Assembly: GCF_002154895.1 (NCBI RefSeq)
Contig: NZ_MUIZ01000003.1
Coordinates: 62,001 to 126,000, forward strand
From: Lactococcus petauri
Lineage (GTDB): Bacteria; Bacillota; Bacilli; Lactobacillales; Streptococcaceae
Reading direction: 5' to 3'
Length of the DNA: 64,000 nucleotides
This document shows positions 51,324-60,546 of this stretch, in pieces. Position numbers and translations under genes: made by a program. How positions within the stretch are numbered: position 1 is the stretch's first letter; every line of letters begins with the position of its first letter. The notes below the pieces were generated by a model. That model ran no database searches, had not been told where the DNA came from, and saw nothing but the letters and a program-made list of their open reading frames with translations.

Positions 51324-51435
51324 AAGTAAAAAGGCTTGCGCAAACAAGCCCTTTGTAGCCGTATGAAGAACGGTAGCCAAATATTATTGTTTAAGTAACT
51401 GTCATTACTCGGCTAAAGTTGGACAGTTATTTTTT
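51324..51435 (+). ncRNA. Predicted antisense antitoxin RNA, locus 1
   Basis: About 112 bases from the promoter at 51289-51317 to a terminator, AACTGTC / GACAGTT then T-run. It is complementary to the whole 3' region of the toxin mRNA and stops at the toxin's last codons, the layout of RatA against TxpA. It contains ACGGTAGCC, the same sequence as the toxin mRNA 5' element. Confidence 0.7.
51327..51352 (-). terminator. Toxin mRNA terminator, locus 1
   Basis: GGCTTG / CAAGCC stem then TTTTTA on the minus strand. Confidence 0.75.
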
Positions 51436-51510
51436 ATTGTTGTTATTATTCAATGTCAACACCAGCATTGCAAAAGCAAGCATGAGTGACAAAGCTTCAT
51501 AAACCGACAA
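51427..51510 (-). CDS. TxpA/holin-like type I toxin, locus 1
   Basis: A 27-residue peptide starting at TTG: MSVYEALSLMLAFAMLVLTL, then five Asn and two Lys. It is one hydrophobic segment with a polar tail, matching the putative holin-like toxin family (Hol_Tox, related to B. subtilis TxpA, which starts MSTYESLMVM). Such peptides damage the cell membrane. AAAGGCGA lies eight bases before the TTG. Its mRNA (about 274 bases, from an extended -10 TGTTATAAT at 51607-51615) faces a convergent antisense RNA. Confidence 0.85.
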   Translation of the reverse strand: MSVYEALSLMLAFAMLVLTLNNNNNKK

Positions 51511-51537
51511 AAAATGTCGCCTTTCTGTATTTTGAGG

Positions 51538-51558
51538 TTATAGCCTACAAAACGTCAT
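51538..51558 (-). other. Short leader ORF upstream of toxin 1
   Basis: Encodes MTFCRL then stop. It has the strongest ribosome site in the mRNA (GGGAGG, eight bases before the ATG), whereas the toxin has a weaker site and TTG. The same arrangement occurs in the two other toxin loci. Confidence 0.55.
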
Positions 51559-51644
51559 AAGCATCACCTCCCAGTTAGGCTACCGTCCTTTAACTTCTAC
51601 TCCGTTATTATAACATGTCCAAACTCAAAATGAATCTAAAAGAA

Positions 51645-51673
51645 AAAGCTGTGTCCCTACAAGATTCAGCTTT
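51645..51673. terminator. Terminator of rluD
   Basis: AAAGCTG / CAGCTTT stem with T-rich flanks on both strands. Confidence 0.65.
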
Positions 51674-51758
51674 ATTTTATTGTTTTTTTAGGAAAAATGG
51701 CTTTATAGCATACTTTTGAGCTCGTAATTGTTGTGTGGCCAATAATGGCACATAGCTT

Positions 51759-52640
51759 TTACTCACGCATCAATTTTTGCATATCTTCAGGCATTTCTAA
51801 TTCAATATCAATCAATTCGTCTGTAAAGGGATGGACAAATTGTAAATGATGACAGTGGAGCGCTTGGCGATCAATAAGGTCATGATTACCTCCATAAAGT
51901 TCGTCGCCAACAAGAATATGCCCTAGATGTGAAAAATGAACACGAATTTGGTGTGTACGTCCGGTATGTAAAACGACATCTAACTGCATCAAGCCATTTT
52001 TCTCTGCAACAACTTCATAACTTGTTCTGGCTTCCTTCCCTTCAGGATGCACACGCCGCTCAATGATTGAAGTCTCCACTCGACCGATAGGTAAATTAAT
52101 TTCACCTGTTTTGGGTAAGTTCTCGTCTGCATGGATAATGGCATAATAGCGTTTGGTCACACTGTCCTTATATTTAGGATGCACGATGAGCGAGTGAGCC
52201 AAGCTATGTTTAGCAAAGATCATCAAGCCACTCGTATCACGGTCCAAGCGTGTAATGATATGTACCGTTTGGTCCTCATATTTCTTTCGTACGATATAAC
52301 CCTTTACAATATTAGACATAGCTCCTGTCGGATGTAAACGTCCAGTAATCGAAGTCCGTCCTGCAGGTTTATTCACAATCAAATAATGATCGTCTTCAAA
52401 GACGACTTCTGGGTCAATATCTTCAGGAATCAATAAATCGGTACCTTGCTCGATAGGTGTGATTATCGTAACAACATCATCGACTTGTAAAGGAAAGAGA
52501 ACATTACGCTCCATGCCATTCACTAAAATTTCACCACCGTCAAATTTGATATGTGAAAGGAAGCGTTTGGAAACGCCATGACGTTTAAGTAAGGCCTTTA
52601 CCGTACTTCCATCAATTGTATTTGTAAATGAAAATTCCAC
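51759..52640 (-). CDS. RluD-family 23S rRNA pseudouridine synthase
   Basis: A 293-residue enzyme converting uridine to pseudouridine in large-subunit rRNA. The N-terminal S4-like part is at about 12-75. The catalytic Asp is in ITRLDRDTSGLMIFAKH, and HTGRTHQIRVHFSHLGHILVGDELYG is present. It belongs with relQ and nadK upstream in the same orientation, but a hairpin separates it from nadK. Exact target uridines are unknown. Confidence 0.93.
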   Translation of the reverse strand: MEFSFTNTIDGSTVKALLKRHGVSKRFLSHIKFDGGEILVNGMERNVLFPLQVDDVVTIITPIEQGTDLLIPEDIDPEVVFEDDHYLIVNKPAGRTSITGRLHPTGAMSNIVKGYIVRKKYEDQTVHIITRLDRDTSGLMIFAKHSLAHSLIVHPKYKDSVTKRYYAIIHADENLPKTGEINLPIGRVETSIIERRVHPEGKEARTSYEVVAEKNGLMQLDVVLHTGRTHQIRVHFSHLGHILVGDELYGGNHDLIDRQALHCHHLQFVHPFTDELIDIELEMPEDMQKLMRE

Positions 52641-52729
52641 TGTTTAACTTCTCCTTTTAAGTCTGATCTTGACATTGAGTACCTTACTGCTGAAGTGTTC
52701 TCCAACTCTATGGCTGAATTTTCTCCATC

Positions 52730-52757
52730 TAAAAACTCCAACATATGTCGGAGTTTG
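52730..52757 (-). terminator. Terminator after nadK
   Basis: AAACTCCGACATATGTTGGAGTTTTTAG on the minus strand: an AACTCC / GGAGTT stem and a T-run. It separates nadK from rluD. Confidence 0.65.
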
Positions 52758-52852
52758 CCTAGAACAGAACTTTATTATAACATATTTGCTCGCTCTGTAA
52801 ATATAATTAGGTCAAGAAACACTCTACACACAATTGAAAAGTGTGAGCAGCG

Positions 52853-53665
52853 CTATTCGACTTCACCGATAAACGCATTTTTCACGCGTTCCCAAAAGCT
52901 TGTATGGGCACAATTTGCAAAAGCGATAGTTTTACCATCCATGCTGTACTCGATGGCTTCAATTTTTTCGTAGTTGAAGGTCAGCTGGTCAACAGTAACA
53001 CTGTAATCCTCAACATCTTCTGGACAGATAATGATACTGTCTTTCTTAGCAACAACCATTGGTGCCCCTAATGTCCGATAAACAATATTATTAAGACTAG
53101 CTATTTCGGCCATCTGCATAGCTTCCACACGAGGGTGTAAAACAGCACCACCGATAGATTTATTATAAGCTGTTGAACCTGTTGGTGTAGATACAGATAA
53201 GCCATCGCCTCGAAATTTTTCAAAGAGAAAATCCGAAATCCTGATATCCGCAACTAAAGTCTTAGACGTTCGGCGAATCGTTGATTCGTTCAGTGCGTAG
53301 TGCAGCATTTCTGAACCATCTTGAAATTTCACACGTATCCGTAATAGGGGATAATGAACAGCATGCTCAGCAGTTTCAGACTCTAGGGCAAGCGCCACCT
53401 TATCAAGATCTGTATTCATAAAGTCGGTATAAAAGCCCAGATGTCCCGTATGAACACCGACAAAGCGAATTTTATCCAGCTTGTCCTCATAGAGGTGCAT
53501 AGCTTTGAGGAGCGTGCCATCTCCCCCGACTGAAATAACAATTTCTGGGTTTTCCTTTTCAAACCTGAAATTTTTGGACTGCAAAAGCGCTGTTAATTCT
53601 AACAGCGTCTTTTGTGATTTTTCACTTGAATTCCCTACCAACCAGATCTTTTTACCAGAGCTCAT
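52853..53665 (-). CDS. nadK: NAD kinase
   Basis: A 270-residue enzyme making NADP from NAD. The ATP/NAD site GGDGTLLKAMHLYE is at about 47-60, and STPTGSTAYNKSIGGAVLHP is typical. ATG 53665 follows GGAGAAGA and overlaps the relQ stop by 14 bases, showing coupling. Confidence 0.95.
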   Translation of the reverse strand: MSSGKKIWLVGNSSEKSQKTLLELTALLQSKNFRFEKENPEIVISVGGDGTLLKAMHLYEDKLDKIRFVGVHTGHLGFYTDFMNTDLDKVALALESETAEHAVHYPLLRIRVKFQDGSEMLHYALNESTIRRTSKTLVADIRISDFLFEKFRGDGLSVSTPTGSTAYNKSIGGAVLHPRVEAMQMAEIASLNNIVYRTLGAPMVVAKKDSIIICPEDVEDYSVTVDQLTFNYEKIEAIEYSMDGKTIAFANCAHTSFWERVKNAFIGEVE

Positions 53666-54332
53666 TGTCTTCTCCGTTTTCTTTCTTGTAGTCCAGTCTT
53701 GCTTGCGGGTCATCGAAAAGCAATTGGGCTTCTTGAATATCTTCGCGAATCGCACCCATTTCTTTATCCAACTGCGCAGCCATATGCGCCGCAGCAGTCA
53801 AGCGTTCTCGAACTTCCTCGGGGATTACACCACCATATTTGTAACTTAAAGAATGTTCGATTGTTGCCCAAAAATTCATCGCCAAGGTCCGAATTTGAAT
53901 TTCGGCAAGCACAACTTGGGCACCCTCAATCATATCAATCGGATACTCAATAACCACGTGATATGAACGATAACCGCTTGCTTTTTGGTTATGAATATAA
54001 TCCCGCTCTTCGATAATTTTTAAGTCTTTACGTTTTCGTAAAAGCTCTAACACATCCCAGACGTCATCAACAAACTGCACCATGACACGAACACCAGCAA
54101 TATCTTCCATTTCTCGGATTGTTTCTTGGGTGTAGCCTCGCATGGCTGCCTTCTTCCGAATCGAATCACGTCGCTTCACGCGCCCCGTGACAAACTCAAT
54201 CGGTGAGTAAAGTTTTTTCTTTAAAAATTGCTTACGCACACCACGAAGTTTGATTTTTAGTTCCCCAACCGTTTGGACATAAGGATCAAGAAATTCTTCC
54301 CAGTTAAATTCAGTTGTTGTACTTTCAGTCAT
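53652..54332 (-). CDS. relQ: Small alarmone synthetase RelQ
   Basis: A 226-residue RelA/SpoT-type synthetase domain without hydrolase, making (p)ppGpp in stress. It has EMEDIAGVRVMVQF, NQKASGYRSYHVVIEYP and LAEIQIRTLAMNFWA. The ATG at 54332 was taken; a TTG four codons upstream is possible. The order relQ-nadK matches streptococci and lactococci. The extended -10 TGGTATAAT at 54394-54402 gives a leader of about 55 bases. Confidence 0.94.
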   Translation of the reverse strand: MTESTTTEFNWEEFLDPYVQTVGELKIKLRGVRKQFLKKKLYSPIEFVTGRVKRRDSIRKKAAMRGYTQETIREMEDIAGVRVMVQFVDDVWDVLELLRKRKDLKIIEERDYIHNQKASGYRSYHVVIEYPIDMIEGAQVVLAEIQIRTLAMNFWATIEHSLSYKYGGVIPEEVRERLTAAAHMAAQLDKEMGAIREDIQEAQLLFDDPQARLDYKKENGEDNELW

Positions 54333-54402
54333 ATGCTTATCCAAATTGACACTCGGTCAATTCTCCTTTGTATTTTATTACAGGTCTTTCTCAATTATAC
54401 CA

Positions 54403-54649
54403 TATATCGCCCCCATTCACTAGACAGCTTGACTAATTTACGTCTACAAAAAAGAAGCAAAATGCTGTTTTAATAGCACTGTAGACCGTAAGAAAGGAGC
54501 TCCCTCTTCTTTTCTGGCTTTACTTAGATACAGCCTTTTGATATACTTTTAGATAATAGATCAATCATCATTTTAATAAGAAGGGAGGATGCCTCTCTTG
54601 GAGATCTTGTAAAGAGTAATCTAAACAGAGCATCTTTTTATACATAAAA
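54403..54649. other. Divergent intergenic region relQ / CYTH
   Basis: No gene. On the plus strand a seven-codon frame, MPLLEIL (54589-54612), directly abuts GGGAGG. It is followed by a GATGC / GCATC pairing and TTTTT before the CYTH gene. Weak signals only. Confidence 0.3.
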
Positions 54650-55246
54650 ATGTCAACAAATTTAGAAATTGAGCATAAGACGATGCTCTCTATGCCGGAG
54701 TATGACCGATTGAAAACACTTTTTTCACACGTCACTCCTGTCCGACAGACAAATCACTATCTTGATTCTCAAGATTTTACACTGCGTAAGAAAAAGTTAG
54801 CTCTGCGTATCCGTACCTTTGATCGTTCAGCAGAAATGACACTCAAGGTCCCTCAACAAGTGGGCAATATCGAACATAATATCGACCTTACACTTGAAGA
54901 AGCACAATATCTACTCGCACAAAAAAGTATCACTTGCGGTAAAACTGACCTGAGTGAAATTTGCGACATCTTAGTTGAGCGTGGAGTAGATTTGGAGAGT
55001 ATTACTCTGATTGGGAGTTTAACAACGATCCGCTACGAACAACATCTCCCTATTGGGCTTGCTGCTCTGGATAAGAATGACTATCTGGGTCATACTGATT
55101 ATGAGTTGGAGCTAGAAGTGACTGATAGTGAACAAGGTAAAAAAGATTTCCTTGCTTTCTTGAAGAAAAACCATATTGAATTTCGTTTTTCAAAATCAAA
55201 AGTTGTACGCTTCTTGGACTGTTTACGCCACCTGAAAAAACAATAA
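54650..55246 (+). CDS. CYTH-domain protein (YjbK-like)
   Basis: A 198-residue triphosphate tunnel enzyme. EIEHKTML at the N-terminus carries the ExExK-type motif (here NLEIEHK), and arginines and lysines line the barrel: LALRIRTF, MTLKVPQ, TTIRYEQ, ELELEVTD. Family members hydrolyse inorganic triphosphate or thiamine triphosphate; substrate not known. It is divergent from relQ, as in many Firmicutes. Confidence 0.9.
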   Translation: MSTNLEIEHKTMLSMPEYDRLKTLFSHVTPVRQTNHYLDSQDFTLRKKKLALRIRTFDRSAEMTLKVPQQVGNIEHNIDLTLEEAQYLLAQKSITCGKTDLSEICDILVERGVDLESITLIGSLTTIRYEQHLPIGLAALDKNDYLGHTDYELELEVTDSEQGKKDFLAFLKKNHIEFRFSKSKVVRFLDCLRHLKKQ

Positions 55247-55270
55247 AAGTGCTGTTTCAGCACTTTTTTG
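55244..55270 (+). terminator. Terminator after CYTH gene
   Basis: AAAAGTGCTGTTTCAGCACTTTTTT stem. Confidence 0.85.
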
Positions 55271-55375
55271 CATATAATTTGGTCTCCTATATAAAATTTG
55301 GTACACTATACAACGTGGATACACAACTGATAAACAATAATATTAAAGATTTTAACAAGGAAAACAATAACTCTC

Positions 55376-55894
55376 ATGTATGATATTCATCATTTTTTCA
55401 CGCCTATTCTCAATCAATTTTCCGAATTTGATGCGCACAGCTGGTACCTCTATCCAATAGCTACACTTGCTGCAGCTAAAGAATTACGTGACAACAGTGA
55501 ACTTCCCAAAAATATTGAAAATCTCAACGCGAGCTTTGACCGCCTCCAAAAAATTTCTTCCGATTTCTTGACGATAAATCTACACGGACGAAAGTATGGG
55601 CGAAAATTCATCTTAGCTTTACAGGAGAGACTGGACAACCTCAGCATACTGGATTATAACAATCAAATGCGCCATGAAATTCTCTGCGAAATAAAGCTCA
55701 CAACCGCTGACTTTATTACTCATCGTCAGTTCGCTAAAAAACAAATGATTAAGAATGCTCAGGAATTTTATAAAAATGAGTTTACCCAAGTACCCTCTAC
55801 TTTAATTTATACCGACACTGAATGTTTACACATCGAAAATTGCTCACAAGCCCTTATTCAAAATTATCTTCGTCACATTGAAAAAACTGCCTAA
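55376..55894 (+). CDS. Hypothetical protein
   Basis: A 172-residue soluble protein of no family I recognise. It begins MYDIHHFFTPILNQFSEFD, has a basic helix-rich centre (NLHGRKYGRKFILALQERL), and ends SQALIQNYLRHIEKTA. There is no signal peptide or membrane segment. AAGGA lies 14 bases before the ATG. It is monocistronic and its terminator overlaps the final codons. Confidence 0.65.
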   Translation: MYDIHHFFTPILNQFSEFDAHSWYLYPIATLAAAKELRDNSELPKNIENLNASFDRLQKISSDFLTINLHGRKYGRKFILALQERLDNLSILDYNNQMRHEILCEIKLTTADFITHRQFAKKQMIKNAQEFYKNEFTQVPSTLIYTDTECLHIENCSQALIQNYLRHIEKTA

Positions 55895-55910
55895 GGGCAG
55901 TTTTTTTTGT
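55878..55910. terminator. Terminator of the 55.4 kb hypothetical gene
   Basis: AAACTGCC TAAG GGCAGTTTTTTTT; the stop codon lies in the loop. Confidence 0.85.
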
Positions 55911-55953
55911 AGAACAGAGCCTTAAAGGCTGTGTCTATAATGTCTTGTCTCCA

Positions 55954-56310
55954 TTACAATTTACCTAAAGCAGCTTCAAGTTGTCCTTTAATCACCTCAT
56001 TTGTCTCCGCAAAAGCTTCAGAGAAATTCTGGTTGAGATCTTTCAGATGACTTGGACGTACTCGTTTCACAAATTTCAGTGCTTTAAGTTTCTTGATTGT
56101 CTCGGAAACATCTTCTTCATTCACATAAAGCAAGCTATAATGTGCTTTGCGGCTTGTATAACCAAGATCCCCATAGTGACTAAGTTGTCTGTTCCCTTTG
56201 TAAGAGTTGCAATAGACAAAAAGTGCAATTCTCCCTTGCATTTCAAGCGGACGAACTGTCTTATCTTCCGATTTCTTTGTCAATATTTCTTTATCAATGA
56301 TGGCGTCCAT
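55954..56310 (-). CDS. ylbG: YlbG-family protein (DUF2129)
   Basis: A 118-residue protein. The family core begins [25 protein letters not shown] and continues [11 protein letters not shown] and [12 protein letters not shown]. The N-terminal extension of about 25 residues is longer than usual, but ATG 56310 has a perfect AAAGGAGG eight bases upstream. Function unknown. It overlaps ylbF by 17 bases. Confidence 0.88.
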   Translation of the reverse strand: MDAIIDKEILTKKSEDKTVRPLEMQGRIALFVYCNSYKGNRQLSHYGDLGYTSRKAHYSLLYVNEEDVSETIKKLKALKFVKRVRPSHLKDLNQNFSEAFAETNEVIKGQLEAALGKL

Positions 56311-56668
56311 GACGGCTTCCTCCTTTCAAAGGTAAATTTTCATCTACAAAAATGTGTTCTGAAATTGCTGAACTGATGTCTTTTGTTAGCTCGGATAACA
56401 GCTCCTGCAAATCATTTTCAGCTACGCGAAGCTGATAAACCTTCTCATTAAGCAGGATTTCTTTTCGGAGCTGAGCCAGTTCTGGCCTAAAAGCGATATA
56501 CTCCTGATTGTCCGTAAGAAGTCGGAGCTTAGATTGTAAGTCTTCATCTTCCTCAAAAGCCTTTTTTAAAGCACGATAAGTAGCGACTTCGGGTAATTCC
56601 AAAAAATCTTTAACCACTTCATCGATTAAATCATCAATTTCAAACAACTGTTCATTTATGATTAACAT
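56294..56668 (-). CDS. ylbF: YlbF/RicF-family protein
   Basis: A 124-residue all-helical protein (DUF964) related to RicF, a partner of RicT and RicA in the B. subtilis RNase Y-associated complex. The core is [20 protein letters not shown], and the C-terminus is His-rich, ending SRHGRHH. ricT is at 17.4 kb in this window. ATG 56668 has AAGG only two bases away, and extended -10 TGGTATAAT ends six bases before it. Confidence 0.88.
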   Translation of the reverse strand: MLIINEQLFEIDDLIDEVVKDFLELPEVATYRALKKAFEEDEDLQSKLRLLTDNQEYIAFRPELAQLRKEILLNEKVYQLRVAENDLQELLSELTKDISSAISEHIFVDENLPLKGGSRHGRHH

Positions 56669-56674
56669 AACCTT

Positions 56675-56683
56675 ATTATACCA
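56675..56683 (-). promoter_or_regulatory. Extended -10 at the ylbF start codon
   Basis: TGGTATAAT, then AAGGTT, then ATG on the minus strand. Confidence 0.5.
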
Positions 56684-56872
56684 GAAAACCAACTTTACCG
56701 CTTTTTCTCAACCCTCTTCCGTAAACTTTCTCTGTTTTTTCATTTTCCATAAATGACATTTTTTATAAGTCTGTTCTAAACATGTAGCACATCATCTTGC
56801 CAAATTAATTCAAAAAAGATATAATTAACTGATAATGTCTATAATTGTACATAAAATTACAGAAAGGTTTTT

Positions 56873-58237
56873 ATGAATAATGAAAACAATCAGACCCAGA
56901 GAGGTCTGAAAAATCGTCACATCCAGCTTATTGCAATAGCAGGAACTATCGGAACAGGTCTTTTCTTAGGAGCAGGTCAATCTATCAGTATGACCGGGCC
57001 TTCCATTCTTTTGATTTATATCATTATTGGTACCTTGATGTTCATCTTGCTCCGTGCAATCGGTGAAATGCTTTATATGGATCCTGAGCAACACTCTTTC
57101 CTTAACTTCGTCAGTCACTATCTAGGCAACAAGGCCGGATATTTTATTCAATGGTCTTATTGGCTTGTTGTTATCTTTATGGCTATGGCTGAGTTAACCG
57201 CTGTCGGGGTCTACATCCAGTTCTGGTTACCAAGTGTTCCTGTCTGGCTTACCGAAACCGTTATCCTCTTGGCCTTAACTGCTTTAAACACACTCAATGC
57301 TAAATTCTTCGGTGAAACAGAGTTTTGGTTTGGAATGATAAAGATCGTTGCTATCGTTGGTTTGATTGTTACTGCCATCATCATGGCCTTCAGTGGCTTT
57401 CAAGCAGATGGTACAACAGTTAGCCTTAGCAATGTGACGAAGGACTTCTCCTTCTTCCCTAATGGCATTACAAACTTCATCGGAAGCTTCCAAATGGTAA
57501 TGTTTGCCTTTGTTGCGATGGAATTTATCGGAATGACCGCTGCTGAAACCTTGGATCCACGTCCAACACTTAAAAAAGCAATTAATCAAATTCCGATTCG
57601 TATTTTAATCTTCTATATCGGAGCACTCACTGCAATTATGTCTATCTATCATTGGACAGATATTCCTGCAGATCAGTCTCCATTCGTTATGGTCTTTGAC
57701 CTTATTGGTTTCAAGTGGGCAGCAGCAGTGATTAACTTTGTCGTCTTGACTTCTGCAGCTTCAGCGCTTAATTCAGCACTTTTCTCAACTACACGTAATC
57801 TTTTCTCTCTTTCAAAATTACACGGAGACAAAGCATTACAGCCCTTCACAAAACTTTCGAAAAATGGTATCCCAACAAATGCCCTTTTCTTCACAGCAGC
57901 ACTAATCTTCTTAGCCCCATTTATCTCACTTATTCCTGGTGTGTCTAACGGCTTTGTCTTTATCACAAGTGTTGCGACTAATCTCTTCTTGATCGTTTAT
58001 ATCATGACCTTGATTGCTTATACAAAATATAGAAAATCAAGTGAGTATCTCGAAGACGGCTTTAAGGTTCCAATGCCGAACGTATTAGTTCCAGTGACTA
58101 TCGTCGCATTTGCCTTAATCTTTATTTCCCTCTTCTTCTTCAAAGATACACGTATACCAGCGATTGGTTCAGCAATCTGGATCGTCGTCTTCGGGATTAT
58201 TTCTTATCTCCGTAAAGAAAAAACAGTTGACCTATAA
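56873..58237 (+). CDS. Amino-acid permease, APC family
   Basis: A 454-residue permease with about 12 membrane segments. It starts RGLKNRHIQLIAIAGTIGTGLFLGAGQSISMTGPS-like in type (AIAGTIGTGLFLGAG) and has AMEFIGMTAAETLDPRPTLKKA and VVLTSAASALNSALFSTTRN. It is in the same broad family as the permease at 48.7 kb but clearly a different branch (GABA/Ala/Pro-type). Substrate uncertain. AGAAAGG precedes the ATG. Confidence 0.9.
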   Translation: MNNENNQTQRGLKNRHIQLIAIAGTIGTGLFLGAGQSISMTGPSILLIYIIIGTLMFILLRAIGEMLYMDPEQHSFLNFVSHYLGNKAGYFIQWSYWLVVIFMAMAELTAVGVYIQFWLPSVPVWLTETVILLALTALNTLNAKFFGETEFWFGMIKIVAIVGLIVTAIIMAFSGFQADGTTVSLSNVTKDFSFFPNGITNFIGSFQMVMFAFVAMEFIGMTAAETLDPRPTLKKAINQIPIRILIFYIGALTAIMSIYHWTDIPADQSPFVMVFDLIGFKWAAAVINFVVLTSAASALNSALFSTTRNLFSLSKLHGDKALQPFTKLSKNGIPTNALFFTAALIFLAPFISLIPGVSNGFVFITSVATNLFLIVYIMTLIAYTKYRKSSEYLEDGFKVPMPNVLVPVTIVAFALIFISLFFFKDTRIPAIGSAIWIVVFGIISYLRKEKTVDL

Positions 58238-58239
58238 AT

Positions 58240-58271
58240 AAAAAAACTTCTGAATACAGAAGTTTTTTTAT
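58240..58271. terminator. Bidirectional terminator permease / recA
   Basis: AAAAAACTTCTG AATA CAGAAGTTTTTT stem between convergent genes. Confidence 0.9.
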
Positions 58272-59423
58272 TTATTCTAATTCAAGCTCGATTTCTTCCA
58301 CTCCAGCAGCTTCAACCTTTACTTTTTCATCTGCTTTTGCTGGTTTAGCATCTTCTTTTTCATTTTCTTCATCACTTTCAATCAAACCGTGATTTTGACG
58401 TACTTTACGGTCGATTTCATTGAAAATTTCAGGATTATCTTTAAGGAAGGCTTTCGCTTTCTCCGCACCTTGACCGATCTTTTCGTCATTATAAGAGAAC
58501 CAAGCACCTGCTTTCTTCACAATACCTTCTTCAACGGCAATTGTTAAGAGTTCACCTGTTTTAGAAATACCTTCACCAAACATGATATCTACTAAAGCAA
58601 CTTTAAATGGTGGCGCAACTTTGTTTTTAACAACTTTAATCTTCGTCAACTTACCAATGGCTGTTTTGTTGTCACCAGAGCCTTCTTCGATTTTTGTGCT
58701 ACCACGAACGTCTAAACGTACAGAAGCATAGAATTTCAAAGCACGACCACCAGGCGTTGTTTCTGGGCTACCAAACATAACACCGACTTTTTCACGCAAT
58801 TGGTTGATAAAGATCGCTGTTGTTTTTGTTTTGTTGATGCCTGCAGCAAGCTTACGCATGGCTTGACTCATCATACGTGCTTGCAAACCAACTGTCGAAT
58901 CTCCGATTTCACCGTCAATTTCGGCACGTGGTGTCAAAGCAGCAACAGAGTCGACAACAACAAGGTCCACTGCACCAGATTCAATCAATTTCTCAGCAAT
59001 TTGCAAGCCTTGCTCACCATAGTCAGGTTGTGACAAAAGAAGTTGGTCAATGTCGACACCAATCGCTGCAGCATAGACGGGATCCAAAGCGTGCTCCGCA
59101 TCGATAAAGGCAGCAATACCACCTTCAGCTTGCACTTGAGCAACCGCATGCAGCGCAACCGTAGTCTTACCAGAACTTTCTGGACCGTAGATTTCGATGA
59201 TACGACCTTTAGGATAACCACCGGCACCAAGTGCAATATCCAAAGCCAAACTTCCTGAACTTGTGACTTGAACTTTTTGACTCGCTGCTTCACCCAAACG
59301 CATCAAAGAACCTTTACCAAAATCTTTTTCGATAAGGTCAAGCGCATCTTTTAAGGCTTTTTCACGTTCTGCACCATATTTTTTTGTGATATCTTCTAAT
59401 TTTTTCTTTTTCTTTGTAGCCAT
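58272..59423 (-). CDS. recA: Recombinase RecA
   Basis: A 383-residue recombinase for homologous recombination and SOS induction. Walker A is GPESSGKTT (about 75-83), followed by [10 protein letters not shown] and [15 protein letters not shown]. The acidic tail of about 45 residues ([15 protein letters not shown]) is typical. Upstream is TGCTATAAT and an ACGGAG site. It is separated from fpg by about 100 bases on the same strand. Confidence 0.98.
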   Translation of the reverse strand: MATKKKKKLEDITKKYGAEREKALKDALDLIEKDFGKGSLMRLGEAASQKVQVTSSGSLALDIALGAGGYPKGRIIEIYGPESSGKTTVALHAVAQVQAEGGIAAFIDAEHALDPVYAAAIGVDIDQLLLSQPDYGEQGLQIAEKLIESGAVDLVVVDSVAALTPRAEIDGEIGDSTVGLQARMMSQAMRKLAAGINKTKTTAIFINQLREKVGVMFGSPETTPGGRALKFYASVRLDVRGSTKIEEGSGDNKTAIGKLTKIKVVKNKVAPPFKVALVDIMFGEGISKTGELLTIAVEEGIVKKAGAWFSYNDEKIGQGAEKAKAFLKDNPEIFNEIDRKVRQNHGLIESDEENEKEDAKPAKADEKVKVEAAGVEEIELELE

Positions 59424-59523
59424 TATTTTCTCCGTTAATCTCTTGCTCTTTATATTATAGCATTTTTAATTTTGTTTGAAACTGATTGCACCGCATATTT
59501 TAGTACGTAAAAAATTGAAGTTT

Positions 59524-60348
59524 TCACTCTACTTTTTGACAATATGGGCAAAAATGTGAACCGCGTCCTGCGACCTTTATCTTTTCAATCACTGCTTGCT
59601 GGCAATGTGGACAAAGCTGTCCTTGCTTGCCATAAACCATAAGTAACTCCTGCATACTTCCTTCTTTACCCATCGCATTTTTATACGTCCGAATGCTGGA
59701 TCCCCCACGTTCAACTGCCGTTTGGAGGACTTCAATCGTATAATCGTGAATGCGGTGAATTTGAACATCGCTCAAGGCTGAAGCCAGCATTTCAGGATGC
59801 ACTTGTGAGCGCCAAAGTACCTCATCAACATAGATGTTCCCTAGCCCAGCAACTAAAGTCTGGTCTAAAAGATAAGGTTTTATCTTCTTTTTCGATTTCT
59901 TTAGTTTTTCAGCAAAAATCTTCTCATCAAAGGTTTCAAAGCTTGGCTCTGGGCCAATCTTTTTCGAAAGGAAATAACGTTCAACATCCTGACTTTTCAA
60001 TAATTCCCAGGTGCCAAACTTGCGGACATCAGCATAAACAAGTGTCGCATCTGAAAACTTGACAAAGAGATGATCGTGCTTTTGCTTGACAAACTCCAGC
60101 GGTTCTACCCGGTATTTCCCCTCCATACGTAAATGGGAAATCAAGGTCCACTGACCAAAATCAAAAAGCAAGTACTTGCCACGGCGCTGGATATCTTTGA
60201 TGACTTGACCTTCAAGTTCTTTTTTTAACTCCTCGAATCCTGTTAAAACCATTCGTGGATATGAACTTTCAATCTCCAATATTTTTTTATTTCTCACCAG
60301 CTTTTCCAAGCCTCGGCGTACATTTTCGACTTCTGGTAACTCTGGCAT
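59524..60348 (-). CDS. fpg: Formamidopyrimidine-DNA glycosylase
   Basis: A 274-residue DNA repair enzyme that removes 8-oxoguanine and opened purines and cleaves the strand. After the initiator Met comes PELPEVENV, with Pro2 as nucleophile and Glu3 catalytic. The H2TH region has LLDQTLVAGLGNIYVDE, and the zinc finger is CPHCQQAV...CPYCQ. ATG 60348 was chosen because Pro2 must be exposed. It lies next to recA, as in lactococci. Confidence 0.96.
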   Translation of the reverse strand: MPELPEVENVRRGLEKLVRNKKILEIESSYPRMVLTGFEELKKELEGQVIKDIQRRGKYLLFDFGQWTLISHLRMEGKYRVEPLEFVKQKHDHLFVKFSDATLVYADVRKFGTWELLKSQDVERYFLSKKIGPEPSFETFDEKIFAEKLKKSKKKIKPYLLDQTLVAGLGNIYVDEVLWRSQVHPEMLASALSDVQIHRIHDYTIEVLQTAVERGGSSIRTYKNAMGKEGSMQELLMVYGKQGQLCPHCQQAVIEKIKVAGRGSHFCPYCQKVE

Positions 60349-60519
60349 CTGTTTGCAGCATCCTATCCTAATTATTGGGTCTAATAAATGGAGAGTACAG
60401 CACACTCATGCAAAAGCCGGAGCTCTTCCCACCCATCAAATATTGAACCTATCAATATTATAGTCTATTTCCTTATTAAAATCAATAGATTATATTGGTT
60501 TTTTCGATATAATAAAAAA

Positions 60520-60546
60520 GCAGCTCAAACGAGCCAACTTTTACAT
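60520..60546 (-). terminator. Weak terminator after era
   Basis: Minus strand GGCTC / GAGC with imperfect extension, followed by TTTTTT. Confidence 0.5.
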
